DNA of 45,422 nucleotides from Pseudobutyrivibrio sp. UBA3626. GTDB lineage: Bacteria > Bacillota > Clostridia > Lachnospirales > Lachnospiraceae. The stretch is taken from assembly GCA_002373675.1 (NCBI GenBank), contig DFLF01000006.1, positions 1-45,422 on the forward strand, read 5' to 3'. The notes below the pieces were generated by a model, which saw only the letters and a list, made by a program, of their open reading frames with translations, had not been told where the DNA came from and ran no database searches. Made by a program: the position numbers and the translations under genes. Positions 24,382 to 33,637 of this stretch are shown in pieces; position 1 is the stretch's first letter; every line of letters starts with the position of its first letter.

Positions 24382-25705
24382 CTAATACATTCCCAATCTC
24401 TTCTCTTAATACGTTACATACATAATCAACATCCTCATCACTAAGCAAAGTATGAAGTGGTAACGTAATCAAATTATGATAATAATCATACGCGTTCGGG
24501 AAGTTTTTAATATCCCATCCCTTTTCCTTGTATGCACTCATCATAGGAAGAGGCTTATAGTGAACATTAGTAGCTACACCTTTACTCGCCATTCGACTTA
24601 TGATGTTATTTCTCTCATCTGTATCTATTCCATCAACCCTAATAAGATATAGATGATTGGAACTATCCATTCCATCTATATGATGATTAAGATGACTTAT
24701 TCCTAATTCATCACATGTCTCATCATATCTTCTGACTATCTCGCTCCTTCTTTTAAGAAGATTAGGATATCTATCTAGTTGTCTTAGTCCAATGGCTGCA
24801 GTAACATCTGTCATGTTACATTTGTACCATGAACCAATTACGTCATATTCCCAGGCACCAACTTTGTTCTTGGCAAATGCATCTTTGCTCTGACCATGAA
24901 GTGACATTAGCTGATACATCTTATAGATATCTTCATCAGTAACGCCTGTATCATATACACTCTGTGGCAAACACCATGTGGCTGCCCCACCTTCTGCAGT
25001 TGTGAGATTCTTAACTGCATGAAAGCTAAAGCTGGAAAAATCTGCAAATGAACCCGCGCGCTTACCGTCTCGAGTTGCCCCAAGACTATGAGCGCAATCT
25101 GCAACAACGGCTACTCTTCCAAGACCTTTTTGGATGTTACTTCCCAATGACGATAGTGGGTTACTATAATCATTTAGTGGTTCATATATATTCCTTTTCT
25201 TCTCTACAATCTCGAATAATCGGTTGTAATCACATACTATTCCAGCTATATCTACTGGGATAATTGCTTTTGTCTTGTTTGTAATGGCATTTTCAACTGC
25301 TTCGTAATCCATCTCAGGACTATGGGTTAGATTGTCACCACCTCTTTGTATATCTACAAACTTAACAATAGCTCCACAATGAATGGCTGCACTCGCTGTT
25401 GCAGTATATGTATACGCAGGAACTATTACTTCATCGCCGGGTCTTATACCAAGAATACGAAGATTAAGCTCCTCTGCTGCTGTTGCCGAACTAAGGCATA
25501 CTAATTTATTACTATATGAATTGATACTATCTTGTGTATTGCAATCTATATCAATTCGACCTGTATCTATGTATGCTTTCAGTCGTCTTTCTAGCAGCTT
25601 TGTTCTAGGACCAGTTGTAATCCAACCAGACCTTAAAGCCTCGCATACTTCTTCAATCTCTGTTTTAGTTATATCTGGAGGGCTAAAGCTTATTTCTTTT
25701 TTCAT
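24362..25705 (-). CDS. DegT-type aminotransferase, PglE-like
   Basis: A 447-aa PLP enzyme. FSPPDITKTEIEEV and SGWITTGPRTKLLE are typical of aminotransferases acting on UDP-4-keto-6-deoxy-GlcNAc. DCAHSLGATRDGKRAG binds PLP and the Schiff-base Lys is in SFHAVKNLTTAEGGA. It is about 50-60 residues longer than the family norm, with insertions near 50-65 (CNTQDSINSYSN) and 180-200. It is the first glycan gene after LoaP. The start at 25705 is favoured over TTG 25720, but both have weak ribosome binding sites. Confidence 0.85.
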   Translation of the reverse strand: MKKEISFSPPDITKTEIEEVCEALRSGWITTGPRTKLLERRLKAYIDTGRIDIDCNTQDSINSYSNKLVCLSSATAAEELNLRILGIRPGDEVIVPAYTYTATASAAIHCGAIVKFVDIQRGGDNLTHSPEMDYEAVENAITNKTKAIIPVDIAGIVCDYNRLFEIVEKKRNIYEPLNDYSNPLSSLGSNIQKGLGRVAVVADCAHSLGATRDGKRAGSFADFSSFSFHAVKNLTTAEGGAATWCLPQSVYDTGVTDEDIYKMYQLMSLHGQSKDAFAKNKVGAWEYDVIGSWYKCNMTDVTAAIGLRQLDRYPNLLKRRSEIVRRYDETCDELGISHLNHHIDGMDSSNHLYLIRVDGIDTDERNNIISRMASKGVATNVHYKPLPMMSAYKEKGWDIKNFPNAYDYYHNLITLPLHTLLSDEDVDYVCNVLREEIGNVLDVKKVG

Positions 25706-25757
25706 TTTTCTTTCAACCAATTTTTCTCTTACTTTAAAATTTCAAAACATAAAACAA

Positions 25758-25786
25758 ACCGACTAACAAATTTCTCTGCAATCGGT
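25758..25786 (-). terminator. Hairpin between loaP and the first glycan gene
   Basis: On the minus strand: ACCGA, internal loop, CAGA-GAAA-TTTG, internal loop, TCGGT, then TTTGTTTTATGTTTT. This is a two-helix hairpin with a GAAA tetraloop and a U-rich tail, 14 nt after the loaP stop. It can act as a weak intrinsic terminator, the kind of barrier LoaP would override, or as an RNA element that LoaP reads. Confidence 0.55.
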
Positions 25787-25799
25787 CTATTATGTCTTA

Positions 25800-26357
25800 C
25801 TATTCTTCCTTCACACTCTTCTCAATTATCTCTATCCCTAAATGAACCACAGTCTTCTGGTTCATGAACTCTACTTCTACTTCTGCAATTCTTTTATGCA
25901 GATTAATCTTTTTTATCTTGCCCTTCATTCCAAGTAGCGGTCCTGACATAACAATAACTTGATCATTTTCATCGAATCCAACTTGAGAAAGCTCAACCAC
26001 ATGTTCTTTCTTAGATGTTCTGTCATCTCTACCAGATAGTTTGTTTAGCCATGACACTTCATTATCTGACAATGGATATATATCGATATCATCATCTGAT
26101 TCTTCTTTTCCAAGAAGTCTTATGAACATCGGAAGCTTCTTAAGTTCCTTATAAAGTGAATGTATATCGTTAGTCTCTATAAATATATATCCCGGAATTA
26201 ACCTTTCATGTACTACTGTCCATTTACCACGAAGCTTCTTCTTCATTAGTCTTACAGGATAGAAGCAGTCAGAATACATACTTTCCGGAATCATTTTCTT
26301 AATAAGACTTTTTGCATTCGATTCATTACGTGCATTGACGTATATTACGTAGTACAT
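25800..26357 (-). CDS. loaP: Antiterminator LoaP (NusG paralogue)
   Basis: A 185-aa NusG-type protein. The NGN domain opens with MYYVIYVNARNESNAKSLI and includes RGKWTVVHERLIPGYIFIET (about 55-74). The C-terminal KOW motif is FDENDQVIVMSGPLLGMKGKIKKI. LoaP proteins load on RNA polymerase and suppress termination across long polysaccharide or antibiotic operons. The ATG at 26357 has GGAGG 8 nt upstream; a longer in-frame reading to 26477 covers the leader. It heads about 23 kb of genes that all point the same way. Confidence 0.92.
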   Translation of the reverse strand: MYYVIYVNARNESNAKSLIKKMIPESMYSDCFYPVRLMKKKLRGKWTVVHERLIPGYIFIETNDIHSLYKELKKLPMFIRLLGKEESDDDIDIYPLSDNEVSWLNKLSGRDDRTSKKEHVVELSQVGFDENDQVIVMSGPLLGMKGKIKKINLHKRIAEVEVEFMNQKTVVHLGIEIIEKSVKEE

Positions 26358-26640
26358 AATAGTTCCTCCTTCGTATGATTCCCAATAGTCTGATATAGAT
26401 ATCCGATTCACTACGCCATCTATATGTTTTAGGGGTAGGCTTCGCCACCCTCGCATACTAGCGTGGTTAGAAATCATACTATGTCATACATATGCCTACT
26501 CAAGTGCCCTAGCTTCATGAGTACTTATATGTAATCATGTCATTATACAAAATTTATGTATTCTAAAAATATCTAGTTATAAATATGCATAAGCACAAGT
26601 GATATAATATCACAATAAGCGCAAAATGTCTACATAAACT
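26358..26640 (-). promoter_or_regulatory. Leader and promoter region of the loaP-glycan operon
   Basis: No gene is seen between 26358 and 26832. On the minus strand a -10 box TATAAT lies at 26547-26542, with a poor -35. A compact GGGT-GG/CC-ACCC hairpin with a 5-nt loop lies at 26433-26450 in the untranslated leader and could be an RNA element. Further upstream, GTGATATAATATCAC (26599-26613) is a near-perfect palindrome that could be an operator. Assignment of the start of transcription is tentative. Confidence 0.45.
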
Positions 26641-26704
26641 ACACCTGCTTCACCCTATCATTTTGTATATATCGCACAAGATTTAGAATATACTTTTTCA
26701 ACAA

Positions 26705-26742
26705 AACCTGCTAAGAAAAATCAAGAATTTCTTAGCAGGTTT
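26705..26742. terminator. Bidirectional intrinsic terminator
   Basis: A 13-15 bp perfect stem (AAACCTGCTAAGAAA / TTTCTTAGCAGGTTT) has T-rich sequence on both sides. It insulates the loaP promoter region from IS110 transcription. Confidence 0.8.
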
Positions 26743-26781
26743 TTCATTTTTTATAATTTCTATATTTTTGTGTATGACAAA

Positions 26782-26803
26782 AAGGCTGTCTTGAGGCAGC
26801 CTG
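26782..26803 (-). terminator. Small hairpin downstream of the IS110 transposase
   Basis: AGGCTG / CAGCCT (6 bp, 8-nt loop) followed on the minus strand by TTTTTG. It lies 30 nt past the transposase stop and may be the element's own terminator or part of its right end. Confidence 0.5.
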
Positions 26804-26832
26804 CTTAGTTATGTAATTACAATTCAGTATAT

Positions 26833-28035
26833 TTATGAATTGTTATAGATTTCTTTTACGCGAGCATAATAAATTCGTAAAAACTTATTTAATCCCGCTA
26901 TCTTTGCTGATTTCTTTGCTTTTCCCTCAGCTTCTTTCTTTATTACATACTGATACACAGGATCATCTGGTCTAGGGCACGTTTTGATACATCGCATTGT
27001 CTCATAACCGACTTTTCTTAATGCCGCTGATCCACGCTTGGTAATTGTTCTATTACTACCTATAAATTGCCCCGACTCATAAGGTGGTGTATCTATTCCT
27101 GCATAAGCAATAAGTGCCTTGCCGCTATGGAATCTACGAACATCACCTATCTCTGCTATTAATTTAGGTGCCAGTACATCACCAACCCCACCCATTTCTC
27201 TTACGACAGAATATTCAGGCAAGCTCTTTGCTAGTTCTTGCATTCGTGATAGTATTACTCCTAGAGTTGCATCAATTTCCTTGAGCACTCTAACAGCTTC
27301 AGTCACCAGCATTTTGACGGATGGGGTTTCTGAAGACAGTGTAGGAATACCTTCATGAGCTAGTTCATATATGGCCTTAGCCTTTGTCTGGCTCTGATGG
27401 TATTTCTTATCTTTTGCCCACGCAGCATAAGCATCTATAAATTCGGACTCAGAATACTTTGTTATCTCGTCAAAGTGCCAAAACTGCTCGACAAAATCAC
27501 TTAATTTATCTTTTCTATTTCCCTCGTTCCAGCTCGCTAACATTGTTTTTATTCCAGGCATTGTATAATCCAGCAAATGTGTCAGTTCATGTAACGATGT
27601 AACATGCAATTTCATATAGTGTCGGTATTGCTGACCAAGAAGCCTTAATTCTCCATATATATCTTCAGATACCTTGAATTCCTCCATAGTAAACCAATGT
27701 TCAATTCCATAGTTAGCGATTATTCTGGAATCTATTTTGTCAGTTTTAGCTTTTCTCAAACTTTCACTTCTATAAACCTTCATGAGGTATGGGTTAATAA
27801 CAGTTACAAATATACCCTTTTCCTGCAAATACGTAAGAACCGGAAGATGATAAATCCCTGTAGCCTCCATAACAACCTTTACTTCATCATCAAATTTAAG
27901 AATCATTGATGCTAATTCACTTAAATCTTTGTTCTGATGCTCAATGTCAAATGGCTTACACACAATTTCACCATATGGTTTTAAAATACACACAGTGCTT
28001 TTACCTTTTGCCACATCAATTCCTACGCTAATCAT
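26833..28035 (-). CDS. IS110-family transposase (DEDD recombinase)
   Basis: A full-length 400-aa IS110 recombinase. The RuvC-like DEDD domain starts VGIDVAKGKSTV (Asp7), continues MEATGIYHLPVL (Glu), and has the Asp pair in KTDKIDSRIIA. The C-terminal Tnp20 domain shows GGVGDVLAPKLIAEIGDVRR and AGIDTPPYESGQF with the Ser region GSNRTITKRGSAALRK. AGGAGG lies 6 nt upstream of the ATG. No stops or shifts, so the element may be active. It sits between the pglF terminator and the loaP promoter and has not broken a visible gene. Confidence 0.95.
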   Translation of the reverse strand: MISVGIDVAKGKSTVCILKPYGEIVCKPFDIEHQNKDLSELASMILKFDDEVKVVMEATGIYHLPVLTYLQEKGIFVTVINPYLMKVYRSESLRKAKTDKIDSRIIANYGIEHWFTMEEFKVSEDIYGELRLLGQQYRHYMKLHVTSLHELTHLLDYTMPGIKTMLASWNEGNRKDKLSDFVEQFWHFDEITKYSESEFIDAYAAWAKDKKYHQSQTKAKAIYELAHEGIPTLSSETPSVKMLVTEAVRVLKEIDATLGVILSRMQELAKSLPEYSVVREMGGVGDVLAPKLIAEIGDVRRFHSGKALIAYAGIDTPPYESGQFIGSNRTITKRGSAALRKVGYETMRCIKTCPRPDDPVYQYVIKKEAEGKAKKSAKIAGLNKFLRIYYARVKEIYNNS

Positions 28036-28260
28036 AATTGACCTCCTTCAAACTGTAATAATCGCAATTGCTAATAACCACCCACACTTATTACAATCCA
28101 GTTTAGTTCGTTACACGAAAGCTCCATTAAGAAGTATCAACCTGCCTAAGCGAATATACATAATAAGGGGTTGGTTGACGGTTTTATTGACGGATGTGAT
28201 TAATCCAAAAAAGACCACGCCATACCAACTGCTTCCCCTATTATATAAAAATAAGTGCAG
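28036..28260 (-). ncRNA. IS110 left end, candidate bridge RNA
   Basis: A gene-free stretch of about 230 nt upstream of the transposase. It contains two long-range stems: an AATAGGGG / CCCCTTATT arm (28235-28242 with 28162-28170) extended by TTGGT/ACCAA, and TGTAATAA / TTATTACA (28088-28095 with 28054-28061). IS110-group elements encode a bridge RNA in this position that pairs with target and donor DNA. The guide loops and exact ends cannot be fixed without target-site comparison. Confidence 0.5.
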
Positions 28261-28302
28261 ATGCTAGAGTTAATTACTCTCTATCAACTACACTTTTATG
28301 GT

Positions 28303-28331
28303 ACTAAAAAAGACCGCCTTAGCGGTCTAAT
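28303..28331 (-). terminator. Terminator of the pglF operon
   Basis: AGACCGC / GCGGTCT (7 bp, CTTA loop, 28311-28328) followed on the minus strand by TTTTTT. It lies directly after the pglF stop. Confidence 0.9.
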
Positions 28332-28333
28332 TC

Positions 28334-30223
28334 CTACACTCCCGTATAAGTAACAACAACTTCCTTAATGAGCGGGCGGATGTCATCTTTTTCATCAGTA
28401 GCCCATACGCGAAGTTTCTCTAACTGCTCGCAGAACTTATCGTCGTCCATTTCAATTGGTTTACCAATATGAATAAGCTTATTCTCAGTATCCTGCAACC
28501 CCTCTTCATCCATAAGAAGTTCTTCATACAGTTTCTCTCCTGGACGAAGTCCAGTGTACTGAATCTCAATATCCACATCCGGTTCGAAGCCAGATAATTT
28601 AATAAGGTTACGAGCCATATCGTCTATTCTAACAGGATCTCCCATATCAAGAACAAATATTTCTCCACCCTTGGCATAATAAGCTGCCTGAAGGACAAGT
28701 GATACGGCTTCTGGAATTGTCATAAAATACCTTATGATATTCTTATCTGTTACTGTAACAGGGCCTCCTGCTGCAATCTGCTTCTTGAATAATGGAATAA
28801 CACTACCATTACTACCAAGAACATTTCCAAATCTAACAGCAACATATTCTGTATCATACTTTCGATTCATCATCTGGACTATCATCTCACAGATTCTCTT
28901 GGTTGCACCCATAACATTAGTAGGATTAACAGCTTTATCTGTAGATATAAGTACGAATCTCTTAACACCATTCTCGCCGGCTGCAGTAGCCATCTTGAGA
29001 GTTCCTAGGACATTATTCTTAACTGCTTCATTAGGGCTTGTCTCCATAAGAGGTACATGCTTATGTGCCGCAGCATGGAAGATACCATAAGGTTTATACT
29101 TCTTAAGAATGTAATTTACTCGATTAGTATTTCTAACAGAACCTATAAGTGTTACAAGATTAAGTTCTGGATAATCCTTAATTAGTTCCTGTTCAATTGC
29201 ATATGCATTGTTCTCATAAATGTCAAATATAATCAACTGTTTAGGATTAGCACTTGCAATCTGACGACAAAGTTCAGAACCAATAGAACCACCGCCACCT
29301 GTTACAAGAACGACTTTTCCTTCTATACTTGCTTTAATCTGGGAATTATCAACCATAACTTCTTCCCTGCCTAGCAAGTCATTAATCTCAACATCACGAA
29401 GCTGACTGATATTAACATCACCATTAATAATTTCATAGATACCTGGTGTAATCTGAATCTTGCAACCAGTTTCCTTACAGATATCAAGGATATTCTTCTT
29501 ATCAATAGAATCTGCTGCTGGAATTGCAACAATTATCTTATCAATATTATATTTATTAGTATTATCTACAATTGTTTCTCTTCCGCCTACAATAGGAACA
29601 CCCTCTATATTTTTCTTAAGTTTCTGCGGATTATCATCGATAATACATTTTACAACACCATTAATGTGTGTAGAAATCTTATACTCATGAACCAATTGTC
29701 TCCCTGCAGAACCGCCACCGACAATCATGATATTCTCACAATTACCTTTACTTGCCATATTATTGAGCTTAAAATTTCTAAATAGCAACCTAACAAGTCT
29801 ATAAGATAATCTAATGCCAACGCAACATCCATAGGATAGAATAAATCCAAGAATCAATACACTTCTAGGTATCCTAAAATTTAATATCTGATATCCCAAT
29901 GCCATTAACGGAGCAATTACAACATAAGCGATAGTTGCTCTTACAACCTCTGTTGTTCCTGCAAATCTCCATACACTCCTATATAGTTTTCCAATAATAT
30001 AAACTATTAGAGATAACACAACTATAAATGGGAGAAAATACAATACATTTACCCTATAAACTGCAGGAATCTCGTTATAAGAAAAATCAAATCTAAGCCA
30101 CAGCGCAAAGCAATAGGATAGAACAATTGCGGCAATATCAAGCATTACAATAAATAGCGTTCTTCCTATTCGCTCCATATCAATATGAAATTTACTCTTA
30201 CTCCTCATATCTTTATAACTCAT
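28334..30223 (-). CDS. UDP-N-acetylhexosamine 4,6-dehydratase, membrane-bound (PglF/CapD-like)
   Basis: A 629-aa protein. Four N-terminal membrane segments (about 15-135) are followed by a first Rossmann-like domain (IMIVGGGSAGRQL, about 168) and a second, catalytic SDR domain with VLVTGGGGSIGSELCRQI (about 295) and FHAAAHKHVPLME, then the ISTDKAVNPTNVMGATKR region, where this subfamily lacks the usual SDR Tyr. It converts UDP-GlcNAc to the 4-keto-6-deoxy sugar needed by the PglE-like enzyme. The start overlaps the DUF4364 stop as TAATG. It is the last gene of a housekeeping operon, separated from the glycan operon by the IS110 element. Confidence 0.9.
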   Translation of the reverse strand: MSYKDMRSKSKFHIDMERIGRTLFIVMLDIAAIVLSYCFALWLRFDFSYNEIPAVYRVNVLYFLPFIVVLSLIVYIIGKLYRSVWRFAGTTEVVRATIAYVVIAPLMALGYQILNFRIPRSVLILGFILSYGCCVGIRLSYRLVRLLFRNFKLNNMASKGNCENIMIVGGGSAGRQLVHEYKISTHINGVVKCIIDDNPQKLKKNIEGVPIVGGRETIVDNTNKYNIDKIIVAIPAADSIDKKNILDICKETGCKIQITPGIYEIINGDVNISQLRDVEINDLLGREEVMVDNSQIKASIEGKVVLVTGGGGSIGSELCRQIASANPKQLIIFDIYENNAYAIEQELIKDYPELNLVTLIGSVRNTNRVNYILKKYKPYGIFHAAAHKHVPLMETSPNEAVKNNVLGTLKMATAAGENGVKRFVLISTDKAVNPTNVMGATKRICEMIVQMMNRKYDTEYVAVRFGNVLGSNGSVIPLFKKQIAAGGPVTVTDKNIIRYFMTIPEAVSLVLQAAYYAKGGEIFVLDMGDPVRIDDMARNLIKLSGFEPDVDIEIQYTGLRPGEKLYEELLMDEEGLQDTENKLIHIGKPIEMDDDKFCEQLEKLRVWATDEKDDIRPLIKEVVVTYTGV

Positions 30224-30744
30224 TAAACTGTTAGTCCTTCTAAAAATTGAAAATATATTTCTTCATATTTTGCCTGCCAGTTATTGCATATTGCTTCTGC
30301 CTGCTCTTTTGTGGGAACTACACAATTCACTTCATATATAGTACGAGCTTTATCAATATCACGTATTTTGCAATTAACCATATATCCGCCAGAGGATAGA
30401 ACAGAATAATCAGAAGTAACCTCCTGCTCCTCTCTGATTTCTAGTTTGTTTTTATTAAAATATGATTTAATATCAGATTCTATGCCACTATTAATCTTGT
30501 CGGAGAAAAGTTCTAGTGTCCTCTTACCTTCATCGTTAATACTATAATTAGTGCTTCCATGAGTCTCTATAACATCAACCATTTTAGTTTCAGCAAGATC
30601 ACTTATTGCCATCTCTGCACTAAAATAATCAGTATATTCATACTCTAAGAAGAAATCCACTATCACCCTATTACTCAACTTTGAGTCTGCTTTATTAAGA
30701 AGTTCTAGTACTATTATCTTATATGTTAAATTAATATCTGCCAT
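30223..30744 (-). CDS. DUF4364 family protein
   Basis: A 173-aa protein. The N-terminal LTYKIIVLELLNKADSKLSN and an N-terminal half with a winged-helix pattern fit DUF4364, a family mostly of Lachnospiraceae and related Clostridia. A DNA-binding regulatory role is likely but unproven. The gene is coupled to pglF (TAATG) and follows the malic enzyme gene by 19 nt. No strong ribosome binding site is seen. Confidence 0.75.
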   Translation of the reverse strand: MADINLTYKIIVLELLNKADSKLSNRVIVDFFLEYEYTDYFSAEMAISDLAETKMVDVIETHGSTNYSINDEGKRTLELFSDKINSGIESDIKSYFNKNKLEIREEQEVTSDYSVLSSGGYMVNCKIRDIDKARTIYEVNCVVPTKEQAEAICNNWQAKYEEIYFQFLEGLTV

Positions 30745-30763
30745 AATTATATCTATATTTAAC

Positions 30764-31915
30764 TTAAATCAATTTCTTTACTTCATTAGCAACAACTTGG
30801 GCTGCTCTTGGGTCAAATGCTTCAGGCATAATGAAATCTTCGGACAATTGGTCATCTGATACAAGAGAAGCAAGTGCCAGTGCTGCTGCAAGCTTCATCT
30901 CTTCTGTAATCTGCTTTGCTCTTCCCTCAAGTGCTCCCTTGAATATTCCCGGGAAAGCAATTACATTATTGACCTGGTTAGGAAAATCACTTCTTCCAGT
31001 TGCTACAATTCTAGCACCGGCCTTCTTTGCTATATCAGGCATTATCTCAGGAATAGGATTTGCAAGTGCAAATATAATTGGTTCATCGTTCATTGACTTA
31101 ACCATTTCTTCTGTTACAATACCAGGTGCCGATACACCAATAAATATATCAGCTCCAACCATTGCATCAGCCAGGCTTCCTGTAATATGCCTTGGATTAG
31201 TTATATCAAGCATCTTCTCCTGCATCCAGTTAAGTCTCGGCGATTCTTTACACACAATACCTTTACTGTTACATAGAATAATATCCTTAAATCCATATTT
31301 AAGAAGCAAGTTGGTTATAGCAACACCTGCAGAACCTGCTCCACTAATAACTATCTTACAATCTTCTTTAGCTTTCTTTGTAATTTTGAGCGCGTTAATC
31401 AGACCTGATAAAACAACTATTGCCGTACCATGCTGATCATCATGAAATACGGGAATATCAAGCTCCTCCTTAAGTCTTGTCTCGATTTCAAAGCAACGCG
31501 GTGCTGATATATCTTCCAAATTAATACCGCCAAATGTCGGCGCCATGGCTTTAACTACCGCTATAATCTCCTCCGTATCCTGTGTATCTAGACATATTGG
31601 AAATGCGTTAACACCTCCAAACTCCTTGAAGAGTACACATTTACCCTCCATAACAGGCATAGCGGCTTCCGGTCCAATATTGCCAAGTCCAAGAACAGCA
31701 CTTCCATCAGATACTACAGCAACTGTATTTTGCTTTAGTGTATATGTATAAACTTCTTCTTTATTATCATGAATGATTCTACAGGGTGCGGCAACTCCGG
31801 GCGTATATGCAAGAGCTAAGTCTTCTCTTGTCTTAACCGGTGCCTTACTTACTGTATCAATCTTTCCTTTCCACTGTTTATGCAGAAAAACTGCTTTTTC
31901 ATCTGTTGGATTCAT
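30764..31915 (-). CDS. NAD(P)-dependent malic enzyme
   Basis: A 383-aa short-form malic enzyme that turns malate into pyruvate and CO2. DLALAYTPGVAAPC (about 31-44), DGSAVLGLGNIGPEAAMPVMEGK (70-92; metal and substrate site), FHDDQHGTAIV (about 155-165), and the nucleotide motif GAGSAGVAI (about 190) are all present. AGGAG is 9 nt upstream. The neighbours are a pyrophosphatase and DUF4364. It is a carbon-metabolism gene, with no tie to the glycan genes beyond co-transcription with pglF. Confidence 0.95.
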   Translation of the reverse strand: MNPTDEKAVFLHKQWKGKIDTVSKAPVKTREDLALAYTPGVAAPCRIIHDNKEEVYTYTLKQNTVAVVSDGSAVLGLGNIGPEAAMPVMEGKCVLFKEFGGVNAFPICLDTQDTEEIIAVVKAMAPTFGGINLEDISAPRCFEIETRLKEELDIPVFHDDQHGTAIVVLSGLINALKITKKAKEDCKIVISGAGSAGVAITNLLLKYGFKDIILCNSKGIVCKESPRLNWMQEKMLDITNPRHITGSLADAMVGADIFIGVSAPGIVTEEMVKSMNDEPIIFALANPIPEIMPDIAKKAGARIVATGRSDFPNQVNNVIAFPGIFKGALEGRAKQITEEMKLAAALALASLVSDDQLSEDFIMPEAFDPRAAQVVANEVKKLI

Positions 31916-31955
31916 TCTTATTATCTCCTTATAATCTTTTTTATTTTTACTTATG

Positions 31956-33605
31956 TCACATCAAAAACGCTTCCATAAGCCCAGGTATAAGCTGTTTCTT
32001 TCTGGATACAACCTTATCTAACACTAGAGAATCACCATCCACAACACTTCCTGGAAAGCATAATTTAACATTTTCCATATTAACATTTCCCACATGGATA
32101 AGTTCAGAGCGTTCCTCTAATATATTAGTCAGCATAACAAATACCATGTTAAGATTCTTATCTATAGCGCACTGCTTCATTGCAGGATATATCTTGGACT
32201 TAACGTCGCTTAACTGGTTATCTGTAACAGCGCTAACCTGCGCAACGCCGAATTTGTTGTCACCTGATACAAATGTCTTGAAATCCGAGTAGAATATATC
32301 CTCTATAGACTTCTCTCCAAAATCAGATCCCGCTTCGAACATTGAAAGTGCAAAACTTTCAATATCAATGCCAGCAATCTTTGCAAGTTCTTCTGCCATC
32401 TTTTTGTCATAATCAGTGCAGGTTGGCGAGCGAAACATCAACGTATCAGATAGGATTGCAGAACACATAATGCCTGCCATCTTAGGTTCCACAGTAATTC
32501 CTCTATCTTTATATAATCTATAAATAATAGTTGATGTACATCCAAGGGGATAATTCCTAAATACAATTGGAGAAATTGTTTCTAAGGATCCTATCCTGTG
32601 GTGATCAATAATTTCAAGAATCTCAGCTTCGTTAATACCATCAACGGCCTGTGACTTCTCATTATGGTCAACTAATATAATACTCTTTCTGCCTTTACCC
32701 ATTAAGTGACGTCTAGAGAACATTCCCACATAATGAAATTGCTCATCAACAACAGGGAAATCTCTATGACGTATGCGACTCATTATATCCTTTACTTCAT
32801 CAATATAATCATCAACGTCGAACATAACAAGATTGCCTGTTGTCATAAAGTATTTGACAGGCATGCTCTGGTTGATTAGACGAGCCGTTGTAAATGTGTC
32901 ATATTCTGTAGAAAGAAGCACACAATCAATTCGCTTTGCTTTCTCAATTACTTCTTCATCAAGTTCTGTAGCACAACAAACAATCATGCAACTAGGATTC
33001 TGCTCAAGGGCAATCAATTGACGAACCTTGATATTACCACTTATTATCAGGTCATCTTCATCAATTTCATTCTCAATTGTCTCAATGGAACCAGAGGCAA
33101 CACACACTTTACCTTTAACAAAATACGCATGCTCATTTCCCGCATAAAGCTTCGCGTTAAGTGTCTCAATAATATTCTTGTATTGAGTACGTGCCTGACT
33201 AAGAATGCTATTATCAATAACATTCATATAAGAATAGGCAATATCACCATTAACAATAATTCCTTCAACTCTACCATTAGAATCCACGATAGGGAGCGTT
33301 ACAACATCAAGTTCTCGCATAAGTTCCCACGCTTTCTTAAGGGATAAATGCGAATTAATGCCTTCTGTTCGGCGAAAATCAATATCCTTAATCTGTGTTC
33401 CTACAGAATCAATTGTGGCAGGTTCTTCAACCTGGAAATGTTCTAGTACAAATTTCGTCTCATTATTGATTTCCCCTGCCTTCTTAGGAATAAAATTACC
33501 TTCTTCAGTTAGATTTTTGAAATTAGCATATGCTATAGCGGCACATATAGAATCCGTATCAGGATTCTTATGTCCCACAACCCATACATCTTTATTCTTA
33601 TCCAT
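31956..33605 (-). CDS. ppaC: Mn-dependent inorganic pyrophosphatase with CBS and DRTGG domains
   Basis: A 549-aa family II pyrophosphatase. The DHH domain starts VWVVGHKNPDTDSICAAIAY (residues 6-25). CBS domains (about 70-130 and 240-305) flank a DRTGG domain (about 190-240). The catalytic core resumes with IIDHHRIG (about 340), and the DHHA2 domain is at the C-terminus, with a SRKKQLIP signature near the end. CBS/DRTGG inserts bind adenine nucleotides and regulate activity in this subclass. The ATG at 33605 (MDKNKD) fits the family; a TTG reading to 33629 is less likely. Confidence 0.93.
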   Translation of the reverse strand: MDKNKDVWVVGHKNPDTDSICAAIAYANFKNLTEEGNFIPKKAGEINNETKFVLEHFQVEEPATIDSVGTQIKDIDFRRTEGINSHLSLKKAWELMRELDVVTLPIVDSNGRVEGIIVNGDIAYSYMNVIDNSILSQARTQYKNIIETLNAKLYAGNEHAYFVKGKVCVASGSIETIENEIDEDDLIISGNIKVRQLIALEQNPSCMIVCCATELDEEVIEKAKRIDCVLLSTEYDTFTTARLINQSMPVKYFMTTGNLVMFDVDDYIDEVKDIMSRIRHRDFPVVDEQFHYVGMFSRRHLMGKGRKSIILVDHNEKSQAVDGINEAEILEIIDHHRIGSLETISPIVFRNYPLGCTSTIIYRLYKDRGITVEPKMAGIMCSAILSDTLMFRSPTCTDYDKKMAEELAKIAGIDIESFALSMFEAGSDFGEKSIEDIFYSDFKTFVSGDNKFGVAQVSAVTDNQLSDVKSKIYPAMKQCAIDKNLNMVFVMLTNILEERSELIHVGNVNMENVKLCFPGSVVDGDSLVLDKVVSRKKQLIPGLMEAFLM

Positions 33606-33637
33606 AGATATGTTAATTACACTCCACAATAATCTTA

